A stretch of DNA of 64,000 nt from NCBI GenBank assembly GCA_963383645.1, contig OY726559.1, forward strand, positions 107,532,735 to 107,596,734. Reading direction: 5' to 3'. Position numbers and translations under genes: made by a program. Positions 33,924 to 44,160 of the stretch are shown in pieces. The notes beneath the pieces are model-generated. The model ran no database searches. It worked only from the letters and a program-made list of their open reading frames with translations, and was not told the origin of the DNA. The DNA comes from Muscardinus avellanarius (taxonomy: Eukaryota > Chordata > Mammalia > Rodentia > Gliridae). Within the stretch, counting starts at the first letter, position 1. Each line of letters starts with the position of its first letter.

Positions 33924-33969
<46 letters not shown>
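33735..33969 (+). mobile_element. B1-dID SINE (variant tail) with 14-bp target duplication
   Basis: AAATTCTTTTGGCC at 33721-33734 is repeated exactly at 33970-33983. Variant tail (AATAGGTCTGGGAGTGTAGC, GGGCTTCCAGGAACCCCAG) and a long (AAAT)n tail. The exact duplication implies a young insertion. Confidence 0.95.
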
Positions 33970-33970
<1 letters not shown>

Positions 33971-33983
33971 AATTCTTTTGGCC

Positions 33984-34605
33984 GGGTAATTATGTAAAAT
34001 AAAATAGCCTTAGATTTTATTTGGGACAATCAGAGAAAATCAGTACTATTTCTTAAAGTTAATGTACCTGGATTCACAGTATCGATTTAATGCAACAGTC
34101 TACATTAAAGCTAAGAAAAGAGGCAACCTTTCTATGGGAGACTCAAGAAGTTAGTGACAAGTGCTTCTTTAGTCAAGTCTGAAACACCTTAATGTATTAT
34201 TTGGAAGTGCGTATTCATTCCTTATAATAATTTTTTTAACACAATTATCCCATATGTGTTTTCCAGAGTCTTAAAACCAAATAACAGAATCAAAGAGGAT
34301 GAAAACATTACTTAACACTTGATTGAAATTCAGATATTTGCAAACAAAATACACATTCAAGGGGAAACTACAAACGTATGGATAAATATGGATAAATGTG
34401 GCAAAAACATGGATGTCTTTGATGTCCTTTCAGAAAGTTTAATTAAGCGAGCACCTAAAAAAGTGATTGAAAGAATAACTAAACTCCCATAATTTTAGAA
34501 GACGTGTTCTATAGCCAGGGTAACAAGTATTCACCGGATTAAGCTTTAAACCTACCTAATCCATGTGTCACAGCCACAGAACCATAAGTATTGGTTTTAA
34601 AGTAT
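33984..34605. other. Unassigned AT-rich
   Basis: No feature recognised. Confidence 0.5.
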
Positions 34606-34613
34606 CAAAAACT

Positions 34614-34820
34614 TATCTAGCCATGGTGGTGCATGCTTGTAATCTCAGTACTTGGGAGACTGAAGGAAAAGGATCACAGGTTTGTGACCAGCCAGTGCAA
34701 ATTAGTGAGGCCCTGCCCAACTTAGTAAGACCCTATTTCAAATTAAAAAATAAAATGGGGCTGGAGGTGTAGCTCAGCGATAGAAATGCCACTGAATTCA
34801 ATCCTCAGTATAATTAATTA
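34614..34820 (+). mobile_element. B1-dID SINE
   Basis: Starts CTAGCCATGGTGGTGCATG and has the dID tail GGGGCTGGAGGTGTAGCTC. It ends in an AATTAATTAATT-type tail. Confidence 0.85.
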
Positions 34821-34849
34821 ATTAATATTTATTATTAAATTAATAGTTT

Positions 34850-34965
34850 GTACTTGGGAGACTGAAAAAAAAAGGATCACAAGTTGGAGGTCAGTCTGGT
34901 CAATTTAGCAAGGCCCTGTTTCAAAATAATAATAAAAAGATTTGGAGGTGTAGATCATGGGTAGA
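34850..34965 (+). mobile_element. 5'-truncated B1-dID SINE
   Basis: Begins mid-B1 (TACTTGGGAGACTG), has GCAAGGCCCTGTTTCAAAAT and a short GGAGGTGTAGATCATGGG. Confidence 0.7.
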
Positions 34966-35295
34966 ATCAAATCAAAGGCAACTGGAAGTGAACACACTTC
35001 CAAAAGTCAACCAGTTAATGTCATGCTCCTTGCTTCAGAAGGTCAGCCAATCAGGAATTGATTCATTCCACAAATAGAATTCTGAGCGCCAATCCATCAC
35101 GAGTCTTTCTCAAATGAGCACATTTTGATAACAGTCCATTCAGAACTCTGAAATCTTCCCAATATCTGAAATTGAAAGCAACCTGGGTTCTGTAATCATT
35201 TCCTGTCTAAATGGACCTATCTCATGGCATTTTGGCAAATTAAAAAGCACTTTCATTTAGGCATGGAAGGGAAGTTCTGATGGGTTCATTTTATT
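34966..35295. other. Unassigned
   Basis: Unique-looking sequence; nothing recognised. Confidence 0.5.
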
Positions 35296-35299
35296 TTAC

Positions 35300-35755
35300 T
35301 TTTTGTTTTTGGTACTGAGGATTAAACTCAGGGGCATTCTACATTTGAACTATTCCCCCAGACCTTTTTTTGTTTTGATTTTGATTAATTGACCTACTTA
35401 TTTATGTATTTATTTATTTTGGTACTAAAGATTGAACTAGGGGGCATTCTACATCTAAGCTACACCTCCAGCCCTTTTTTATTTTTATTTTGAAACAGGG
35501 TCTTGCTAGGTTGATGAGAGTCTCACTACTTGCTGAAGCTATCCTTGAACCTGACATCCTCCTCTCTCAGTGTCCCAAGTAATGGGATTATAGGTGTGTG
35601 CCACCATGCCTGGCTTATATTTTGTTCTGAAATAGGGTCTCCTTAAAATGTTTAGGGTTTCATTAAGTTTCTGAGAGTGGCCTGGAACCTGGGATCCTTC
35701 TGTATCAGCCTCCTAAGTACTGGGATGGCAGGCATGTGCTGCCGTGCCAGGTTCA
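35300..35755 (-). mobile_element. Compound minus-strand B1-dID SINEs
   Basis: dID at 35315-35365 (TACTGAGGATTAAACTCAGG), a second dID at 35420-35480 with a full B1 part ending CCACCATGCCTGGC, then another B1-type part ending TGCTGCCGTGCCAGG at about 35750. At least two copies, partly nested. Confidence 0.8.
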
Positions 35756-35787
35756 TATTTAAGTTTTAATGACTAGTAATGACTTCA

Positions 35788-35965
35788 CAAGATGGGAGTA
35801 GTGGCTCATGTTTATAATTCCAGTACTTGAGAGGCTGAGACAGGAGGATCCCAGGTAACAGGACAGACTCAAAAATATAGGGAGATTCTCTGCAACCTAG
35901 GGAAATCCTGTTTCAAATAAAAACATTTAAAAATGGGCTGGGGGATCAAGCTCGAAGACAGAATT
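35788..35965 (+). mobile_element. B1-dID SINE, 3' end lost at L1-A
   Basis: Starts AAGATGGGAGTAGTGGCTC. The dID part breaks off after GAAGACAGAAT, where L1-A's 3' end abuts. L1-A may have inserted here, but I could not find the remaining SINE tail on the far side. Confidence 0.75.
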
Positions 35966-36259
35966 TCATTTTGTTAAATGCAACAAAAATGTACAGAATT
36001 ACAGATGTCAAAAAAAAAACCTTGTGTAGACATAGATGCACACATCCACCCAGTCAGCTCCCACCCAATTCCCACCCTATTCCCTCCCCAACGCTCCCTC
36101 CCATGCTTGGCTTAATTATTGATATCGATACATTTATCTCAATATATCATGTGCCTTAGAGAGCTTTTTCCCCCCTTCCATCCCCTCAGTTAGGTCGCCT
36201 TATTGGCTCTTCTATAGGATCTCCTTTTTCACCTGGAGAACCTCCTATCACCCATTTCA
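35966..36259 (-). other. L1-A 3'UTR
   Basis: Read on the minus strand, it contains AAGCCAAGCATGGGAGGGAG, a G-rich stretch and GTGCATCTATGTCTACAC. The same order is seen in L1-B at 44171-44262. The distal end is diverged with no clear poly(A). Confidence 0.75.
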
Positions 36260-39200
36260 TTTTAGCTTTCACGTTTTAGTGAAAGCATACAATTTCTTAC
36301 TTTTAGCGACTGACTAATCTCACTTAGCATAATGTCCTCCAGTTCTATCCATTTCCCTGAAAATGTTGTAACTGTATATTTTTATGGCTGAGGAAAATTT
36401 CATTGTGTACATATCCCACAGTTTTGTATCCATTCATCTGTTGATGGACATCTTGGCTGGTTCCATAGTTTGGCTATGGTGAATTGTGCAGCTATGAACA
36501 TAGATACACATGCATTAGTTTGGTAGTTTGGTTTCCTTTCTTTTGAGTAGATACCCAGAAGTGGTATTGCTGGGTCAAATGGTAAATTGTTCCCATTCTT
36601 CTGAGGATCCTCCATACTGTTTTCCAAAGTGGTTGCACTAATTTGTAATCCTACCAACAACATTTTAGTGTTTCTACTTTTCCACATCCTTGCCAGCATT
36701 TGTTGTTGTTTGTGTCTTGAATGAATTGCCATTCTAGTTGGGGTTAGGTGAAATCTCAGAGTAGTTTTGATTTCAATCTCTCTGATTGCCAATGATTTTG
36801 AGCATTTTTTCATGTATTTATTGGCCATTTGAATTTCTTCTTTCATGAAGTGTTGATTAAGTTCACTTGCCCATTTTTTAATTGGATTATTTTTTTTTGG
36901 TGTTGAGTTGCTTGAGTTCTCTGTATATTCTAGATATTAGTCCTCTATCTGAGGAATAGGTGGCAGAATTTTTTTCCATTCTGTTGGCTCTTGGTTGAGG
37001 ATCTTGACAGTTTCCTTTGCTGAACAAAAGCTTTTCAATTCCATGCAATCCCATGTATTGATTAGCCTTTTAGTTTCTTGTGCCTTTGGGGTCTTGTTGA
37101 GAAAGTTTTTATCTGTGCCAGTGTATTGCAGTGTTGGACCTATGCCCTCTTCAACTAGCCTCATGGTCTCTGGTTTAATTTCCAAGTCTTTGATCCATCT
37201 TGAATTGACTCTTATGCAGGGTGAGGAGGTGGGATTTAATTCCATTTTCTTGCATATGGATAACCAGTTTTGCCAGCACCATATGTTGAACAGACTGTCT
37301 TTCTTCCATTGTATGTTTTTGGCCTCTTTGGCAAATATCAATTGGCTGTGAGTGTGTGGTTTTGTTTTTGAGTCTTCTAATCTGCTCCATTGGTCTATGG
37401 ATTTGTTTTTGTGCCAGTACAATGCTATTTTTATTACAATGGTTTTGTAATATGGTTTAAAGTCAGGTATTGTGATTCCTCCTGCATGGTTTTGTTGCTG
37501 AGAACTACTTTGGCTATTCTGGGTTTTTTATTGTTCCAAATGAATTTAAGAACTGATTTTTCTATGTATGTAGGAAATTATATTGGTGATTTAATGAATA
37601 CTGCATTGAATCTGTAGATAACTTTTGGAAGTATGGCCATCTTGATGATGTTTATTCTACCTATCCATAAACATGGAAGATCTTTCCATCTTCTAAGATC
37701 TTTGATTTCTTTTTTCAATGTTTTATAATTTTGTTTGTAGAGGTCTTTTACTTCCTTGGTTAAGTTTATTCCTAAATATTTTATTTTTTAGTGGGAAATC
37801 CTCAGTGGGAGTGTTTTCTGAATTTATTTTTCAGTAGATTTATGGTTGGTGTACAGAAAAGCTTCTGATGTTTTTTGTTTGTTTGTTTGTTTGTTTGTTT
37901 GTTTGTTTTTTGCCGTACTGGGGTTCCTGGCAGCTCTTCTATCTTTGGGCTACACTCCCAGACCTATTTTATATTTTTATTTGGAAACAGGGTCTCTTAA
38001 GCCAGCAAGGCTGGCTACGAACCTGCATGATCCTCCTGTCTCCACCTCCCAAGTGCGGGAATTACAAGCGTGCACCACCATGCCTGACAAGCTTCTGATG
38101 TTTTAAGATTGATTTTGTATCCAGATACTTTGCTGAATCTGTTGATCAGTTCTATAAGTCTTTTGGTTGAGTTTGTTGGGTCTTCTTGGTGTAGTATCAT
38201 GTCATCTGCAAGTAGTTTGAGTTCTTTTCCTATTTGTACTCCTCTGATTTCCTTTTCTTGCCTTATTACTCTGGCTAGGGTCTCAAGTACTATATTGAAG
38301 AGAAGTGGTGATAATGGAAATCTTTGTTTTTAGGGGGAATTCTCAAAGGTTTGCTCCATTTAATACGATGTTGGCTATGAGTTTATTGTAGATTGCCTTT
38401 ATTATGCTGAAGTATGTTCCTTCTATTCCGATTCTCTGCACTGCTTTTATCATGAATGGATGTTGGATATTATCAAAGGCTTTTTCAGCGTCTATTGAAA
38501 TGATCATGTGATTTTTGTCTTTGGTTCTGTTTATATGATGAATTACATGGATTGATTTTCATATGTTGAACCAGCCTTGCATCCCTGGGATGAAACCTAC
38601 CTGGTTATGGTGTATGATTTTCTTGATGTGGTTTTGAATGCGTCTTGCTAGTATTTTGTTTAGCAGTTTTGCATCCAAGTTCATCAAAGATATAGGCCTA
38701 TAGTTTTCCTTCCTTGAACTATCTTTATTTGCTTTTGGTATTAGTGTGATGTTGGCTTCATAGAATATATTTGGGAGAGTTCCATTTCTCTCTATTTCGC
38801 AAAATAGCTTGAGGAGTATAGGGATTAGCTCTTCTACAAAGATTTTATAGAATTAATTTGGGAAGCCACCCGGTGCTGGGCTTTTCTTAGATGGTAAGGC
38901 CTTTATTGCTGTTTCAATCTCTTTGATTGCTATTGGTTGGTTTAAATTTTCAATGTCTTCTTCTTAGTTTAGGGAGGTTGTATTTATCTAGAAAGTTGTC
39001 AATTTCCTTGGATTTTCCATTTTCCTGGAGTATAGTTTTTTAAAGTAATTTCTGATAATCCTCTGGATTCCTGAACTGTCCATTGAGTATATCCTTTTTC
39101 ATTTCTTATCTTCAAAATTTTGGTTAATTCTCTCTCTTTTTTTTTTTAGTTAGATTGGCTAGTGGTTTATCTATCTTATTAATTTTTTCAAGGAACCAGA

Positions 39201-40274
39201 TTTTGGTTTCATTTATTTTCTGTACCTTTTTCTTAATTCTCTATTTTGTTTATTTCTGCTCTAATTTTAACAATTTCCTGTCTTCTACAAGCTTTGAGAT
39301 TAGATTGTTCCTGTTTTTCAAGGGCTTTGAGTTATGTCATTATTTGTTTGGTGATTTTATGTTTTTCTTATGTGAGCGCTCAGTGCTATAAATTTCCCTT
39401 TTAAAACTCTCCAGAGGTTTTGTTATGTTGTATCTCTATTTTCATTTGGTTTTAGAAATTTCTTGATTTCACCCCTTACTTCTTCTATTACCCATTCTTC
39501 ACTAAGAAGTGTGGTGTTTAGTCTCCACATTTTTATTTGATTTCTCTGAGTCTTCTTATAATTGATTTCTAGTTTCATTCCATTGTGGTCTGAAAAGACA
39601 CAGGGAAGTATGTCACATTTTTTAATTAGCTGGTGCTCACTTTGTGGCCCAGGATGTGATCTATTTTGGAGAAGGTTCCGTGAGCTGCTGAGAAAAATGT
39701 GAACTCTGCTGTAGTTGGGTGGAATATTCTATATGTGTCCAATAGGTCCATTTGATTAATGGTGTTCTTTAGGTCTGAAGTGTCTTTACTGACCTTTTGT
39801 CTAGAAGATCAATCTAATGGTGTAAGAGGTATGCTGAAAAGTATCCCAGTATTATTGTATTGGAATTTATATGTGGCTTGATATCACAAAGAGTTTGTTT
39901 TATGATAGTAGCTGCACCTTTATTTGGGGCATAAATGTTGATTATCATTATTTCTTCATGCTGGATTGATCCTTTTACCAGTAAAAAATGACCATCTTTG
40001 TCTCTTCTGGTGACCTTGGGCTTGAAGTCTAACTTATCTGATATTATAGTTTCAACTCCTGCTTGTTTTCGAGTTCCACTGGCATGGATTACCCTGATCC
40101 AGCCCTTTACCTTGAGTTTGTTGCTATCTTTACTTGTAAGGTGTGTTTCTTGCAAGCAGCATGTAGGTGGATTCTGGTTCTTTATCCATTTTGCAACTCT
40201 ATGTCTTTTTATTGGAGAGTTGAGGCCATTTATATTCAGTGTGATTATTGAGAGATGATTTTAATTCCTGACAT
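36260..40274 (-). pseudogene. L1-A ORF2 remnant (endonuclease/reverse transcriptase)
   Basis: About 3.8 kb after removing the SINE, close to a normal L1 ORF2 (about 1,270 codons), but broken into many frames. The start lies at 40274 (MSGIK-like). The endonuclease domain is visible in 40155-39814, with NIYAPNKGA conserved. The catalytic GDFN-type motif reads GYFS (about 39834-39848), so the copy is predicted dead. The reverse-transcriptase ADDM core is kept (ADD at 38209-38201), followed by ILHQEDP. The C-terminal zinc-knuckle-side region is in 36846-36400 ([14 protein letters not shown], then [16 protein letters not shown]). The family normally supplies target-primed reverse transcription in a ribonucleoprotein with ORF1p. 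This copy cannot. Confidence 0.88.
37875..38088 (-). mobile_element. B1-dID SINE inside L1-A ORF2, exact 16-bp target duplication
   Basis: AAGCTTCTGATGTTTT at 37859-37874 is repeated at 38089-38104. The tail has become (TTTG)n (about 37876-37907), and the body is the variant-tail subfamily in minus orientation. The SINE therefore postdates L1-A. Confidence 0.96.
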
Positions 40275-40318
40275 GTTGAGATTTTACTTCTGTTTGAAAT
40301 ACTGTTTGTTCTTCTCTT

Positions 40319-41229
40319 TTAGTTTTCTGTTTGATAGAAATTCTTGTTTCTCTGGTTCTGTTGTGTATTACTTGTTTCTTCTTTGTAGTTAATCTCTTTG
40401 AGTATTTTCTCTAGTGCTGGTTTTGAAAACATAAATTCCTTGAGATTCTGTTTCTTGTGAAGAATTCTGCTTCTCCATCTAGTCTGAGAGATAGTTTTGC
40501 TGGATAGAAAATTTTTGGCTGCAAGTTTTTTTTTTTTTTAAGATTTTTAAATATGTTACTCCAGGCCCTTCTGGCTCTCATGAATTGGTTTGGGAAGTCT
40601 GAGGTGATTCTGATTGGTTTCCCTCTGAATGTCACTCTGTCTTTTGTTTTTGTTGCCTTTAAGATTCTCTCCTTGGCTTCTACACTGGTCATTTTGACTA
40701 TTATGTGGCTGAAGAATCTTTTCTCTGATCTTGTCTAACAGGGGTTCTATAAATTTCCTGTACCTGCGTGTCAATCTCTTGGTCAATGTTTGGAAATTTT
40801 TCTGCTATTACCTCTTTGAAGAGATTGTTGAGCCCCTTGTTTTCACCTTCTTTTCTCTCCTCTATGCCAATAATTCTTAAGTTAGCTCTTTTAAAATGAG
40901 TCCATATTTCTTCAATATCTAATTCCTGCTGTCAAATAGTTTTTTTCTATGTTATGAACTATTTGTTCATTTTTGGAGTGATCATCTTCTAGTAGCAAGA
41001 TTCTACTCTCCATGTGGTCTAAGCAATTGTAAACAATAGATGCCTTTACTTCAATGATTGCATCCTTTACTTCTTTTAGACTCTCTCTAAATTCTTTTCA
41101 GAATTCTTGTATTAATTCTACAGTTACTTTCCTGATTTGACATTCTGGAGATCTCTGCATTTCTGTGTTATCAGGTTCAATAAATGTGGAGTTGTGGGTG
41201 CTCATTGCTCCTTTGTTTCTCCTTTTCAT
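40319..41229 (-). pseudogene. L1-A ORF1 remnant (RNA-binding chaperone)
   Basis: About 910 bp from an ATG at 41229 to a TAA at 40319, with frameshifts. The N-terminal coiled-coil side is partly visible (EPDNTEMQRSPE, QIRKVTVELIQEF). The RRM region is clear in 40692-40411 (VEAKERILKATKTK, then RGKPIRIT and RARRAWSNIF), with the conserved RARRxW signature. ORF1p normally coats L1 RNA as a trimer. Compared with L1-B and L1-C, this copy differs at several residues (ITSDFPNQF versus ITPDFPNQV), so it belongs to an older subfamily. Confidence 0.88.
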
Positions 41230-41322
41230 GATTTCAGATTTTTTCCTCTGTTGCTTTTTGTAGACTTCTCTCAAGTTTCTTGGTGTCAGCTGGTATATCT
41301 GAGAGGTGTTTGTATTGTATTC

Positions 41323-41336
41323 AAAAGTGAAGATTG
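41323..41336 (+). repeat. Target-site duplication, left copy (L1-B)
   Basis: AAAAGTGAAGATTG, identical to 44341-44354. The bases before it (TATTC|AAAA) fit an L1 endonuclease nick of TTTT/GA type on the other strand. Confidence 0.92.
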
Positions 41337-42305
41337 GATTTCCGGGAAGTTGGCAATGGAGAAAAGCGGGGCTTACGAGCCCCGCTAACAACCAATTTCT
41401 ATTACCACAAAATCAGCGCCTTTCATAGCCAGAAAACACCATCAGCAGAGAAACAAAATATGTAATTAAAAGCGACAGAGAAAAAGAGGGCTGGAAAAAC
41501 AAGACACCAGAAAGAAACCAGACCGCAGTGCTGCAGCCAGAGCTGCAGCGCGAAGCAGTGGGTGCCATTTTCCCTTGCAGCACCAGGCTCCAGAGAGGAG
41601 GGGAACTCAGAATGGAGCTCAGAGCCAGAGAGGAGATATGCCGGCCTCACGGCTGAGGACGTGGCAGCAGTGCCTTACTGCCGGCAGCAGCGGCGAGCTC
41701 ACCGGACAGCTCCAGACCAATGCACTCAACAGCCCACCAGGCTCCAGAGAGCAGTGGTGGACAGCGAGCCAAGGTAGGCCCGTGCGGATCAGCAGGGAGG
41801 AATTCGGCAGATTTCTCAGCGCAGGGAGCATCGAAAGCTCCCAGAGGCTGGGCTTAGCACACCCTGCAGGGACTCAGAGCAGAGCTCAAAAACAGAAAAG
41901 TAATATGCTAGCCTCACGGTCGAGGGCGTAGCAGCGGTGCCATATTGCCACCGGTGGCAGCAGCAGCAGCAAATTCACCGAGTCCACTACAGCTCCATCT
42001 GCGCACTCAACAATATTGAGTCAAATTGTGGCCCCTAGAGGAGAAATCCCAGTACTATACTCCCAGGGACTTGACCCAGTGGGGGAGTGGTGGCAGAGAT
42101 AACACACCATAGGAGAACGCCCAACCTGGCACCCCCCATGGTCTAAAGCAGCCTCGATTGACTCCCAGGGTCTGAGACTCTGTGATACAACCCAGTAAAG
42201 GAGTAGTGGGGACTGAGATACCACAGACTTGAGATCCAGAGCACCTTAAGTGAAGTCGTAGTGATCCAAGGGAAGAACCCAGAGAAGGCACAAACTTCTG
42301 AAATC
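41337..42305 (+). promoter_or_regulatory. L1-B 5'UTR/promoter region
   Basis: GC-richer 969-bp leader beginning TTCCGGGAAGTTGGCAATGG. Near its start is an inverted repeat GCGGGGCT-tacg-AGCCCCGC (about 41366-41385). Two related blocks, one with ATATGCCGGCCTCACGG (41636) and one with ATATGCTAGCCTCACGG (41903), form a 267-bp-spaced tandem duplication. L1-C has the same plan with 208-bp spacing. In L1s this leader normally holds an internal Pol II promoter. Promoter activity here is inferred. The overlapping sense frames (41562-41777, 41575-41931) are discussed as findings. Confidence 0.75.
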
Positions 42306-43223
42306 ATGGGAAAGAGGAATAAAAAATGGAGCAATGAATGCCCACAACCCCACAACATCAGAACCCGATAAAACAGAAATACAGAGTTTTCTAGAAGATC
42401 AAATCAGGAAAATAACTGTAGAAATAATAGAGGTGTTTCAAAAAGAATTCAGAGAGAGCCAAAAAGAGATAAAGGATGCAATTAATGAAGTAAAGGCCTC
42501 AATTCAAAGTACAAACAACTGATTAGACCACATGGAAAATAGAATCTTTATCTTAGAAGATGATCATTCAAAAAATGAATGCATAGTTTCTAATTTAGAA
42601 AAAAAATCCGACAGCAGGAATCTGACACTGAAGAAATATGGGCCCATTTTAAGAGAGCTAACCTAAGAATAATTGGAATAGAGGAGGGAAAAGAAGGTGA
42701 TACCAAAGGGATCAACAATCTCTTCAAGGAAGTAATAGCAGAAAATTTTCCAAACATAGAGCAAGAGGTTGATACACAGGTCCAGAAAACTTATAGAACT
42801 CCCTTTAGACAGGATCGAAGAAGAGGATCCCCACGCCACATAATTGTCAAAATGACCACTGTGGAAGCCAAGCAGAGAATCTTAAAGGCAACAAAAACAA
42901 AGGGCCAAGTGACATTCAGAGGCAAACCAATTAGAATCACTCCAGACTTCCCAAACCAAGTCATGAGAGCCAGAAGGGCTTGGAGTAACATATTCCAAAC
43001 TCTGAAAGAAAACAACTTCCAGCCAAAAATTTCCTACCCAGCAAAACTGTCTATCAAATTAGATGGAGAAATAAGAAGCTTCCACAACAAACAGAAATTG
43101 AAGGAATTTATGTCTTCAAAACCAGTGCTAGAGAAAATACTCAAAGAGATTAACTACAAAGAAGAAATAGGTAACACTCACCAGAACCAGAGAAACAAGA
43201 TTTTCCATCCAACAGACAACTAA
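42306..43223 (+). pseudogene. L1-B ORF1 (broken)
   Basis: 918 bp from ATGGGAAAGAGG to TAA, the usual ORF1 size. Breaks: an extra A in an A-run just after the start (compared with L1-C) shifts frame; CGA has become TGA near 42522, a CpG-decay stop; and a further shift lies near 42600. The 3' two thirds of the RRM and C-terminal domain are open at 42852-43223 (MTTVEAKQRILKATKTK, RGKPIRIT, RARRAWSNIF). It is closely related to L1-C and younger in type than L1-A. Confidence 0.9.
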
Positions 43224-44160
43224 GATTGGTTATCTGTGAAAATTCATTATTTATGTTAGTCTTTTACCTATCTCTAAATTGTATTGTTTGTTTTTTATTG
43301 TTGCTAATTTTTAGGATTTCTAGTTGGAATATTAATATACCTTCAGATATAGCATTTGGAAATATTTTAATCCCATTCTATCAGTAACTTTTAACCCTGT
43401 TTACACTGTCTTTGGATATACAATATTTTTTTATTTTTTAGGGAGTTTGTTTACCCTTCTATTGCCTGTGCCATTGAAATCATATCCAAGAAATTACTGC
43501 CAATTTCAATGTTGTGAGGTTTTATGACCCAGACTTTCTTCTAAAAGTTTATAGTATTAAGATTTATATTTAGGTCTTTTCTCTATTTTGAGTTAATATT
43601 TGTATATGTGTTAGGTAAGGGTCCAATTTTATTCTTTTTCATGTAATTATTATTTTTCAACAATATTTAGTTAAAAGATTATTATTTCCTCCACCAAATG
43701 TTCGTGGAAACCTTGTCAAAAATAACTTGATAATATATGGAAGAATTTACCTCTGGTCTTTTATTTAACTCCAATGGTTTATATATCTGCCTTTATAACA
43801 GTACTACAATAATGTTTCATAATTGTAATGTTTCATAATAATGTTTCAATTATTGTAGCTTTATATTGTTTGAAATCAGAAAATATACATCTTCTAGCTT
43901 TGTTCTTCTTTGAGATTGTTTTGGATATCTAGAGTCCATATTCTATATCAGGATAGATTTTTTTCTGAAAAATAAATAAATAAATGTATGATAGTTTCAC
44001 CTAAAAAAAAAAAAGAAAAAAATATTCTCTGGTAAGAAAGAAAGCAAAAAGAAATATTGAAATGTTATCTTTAAGTCATCAAAAGCTTGGTATCAGACAA
44101 ATGAAACTGTTCTGTGAGATTATCATCGTTAATATTGGATAAATTGCTATAATACTAGAT
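43224..44160. other. Foreign segment replacing ORF2 in L1-B
   Basis: Not homologous to this lineage's ORF2 in sense. Part (about 43420-43930) reads as a much older L1 ORF2 in antisense. The rest includes an A-rich patch at 44000-44020 and unrecognised AT-rich sequence. Confidence 0.75.
43420..43930 (-). mobile_element. Older L1 ORF2 fragment, antisense within L1-B
   Basis: Plus-strand text in reverse-complement L1 order: GCCATTGAAATCATATCCAAG, GAGTTAATATTTGTATATG, AAGGGTCCAATTTTATTC, then TCTAGCTTTGTTCTTC. Corresponding text in L1-A lies around 37100-37500 but is much diverged, so this is a different and older L1. Confidence 0.8.

Noticed and set aside
41337..43223. L1-B read as the 5'-inverted half of L1-A (twin priming).
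   Set aside because: Both elements contain ORF1, their sequences belong to different subtypes, and L1-B has its own 3'UTR, tail and 14-bp duplication.
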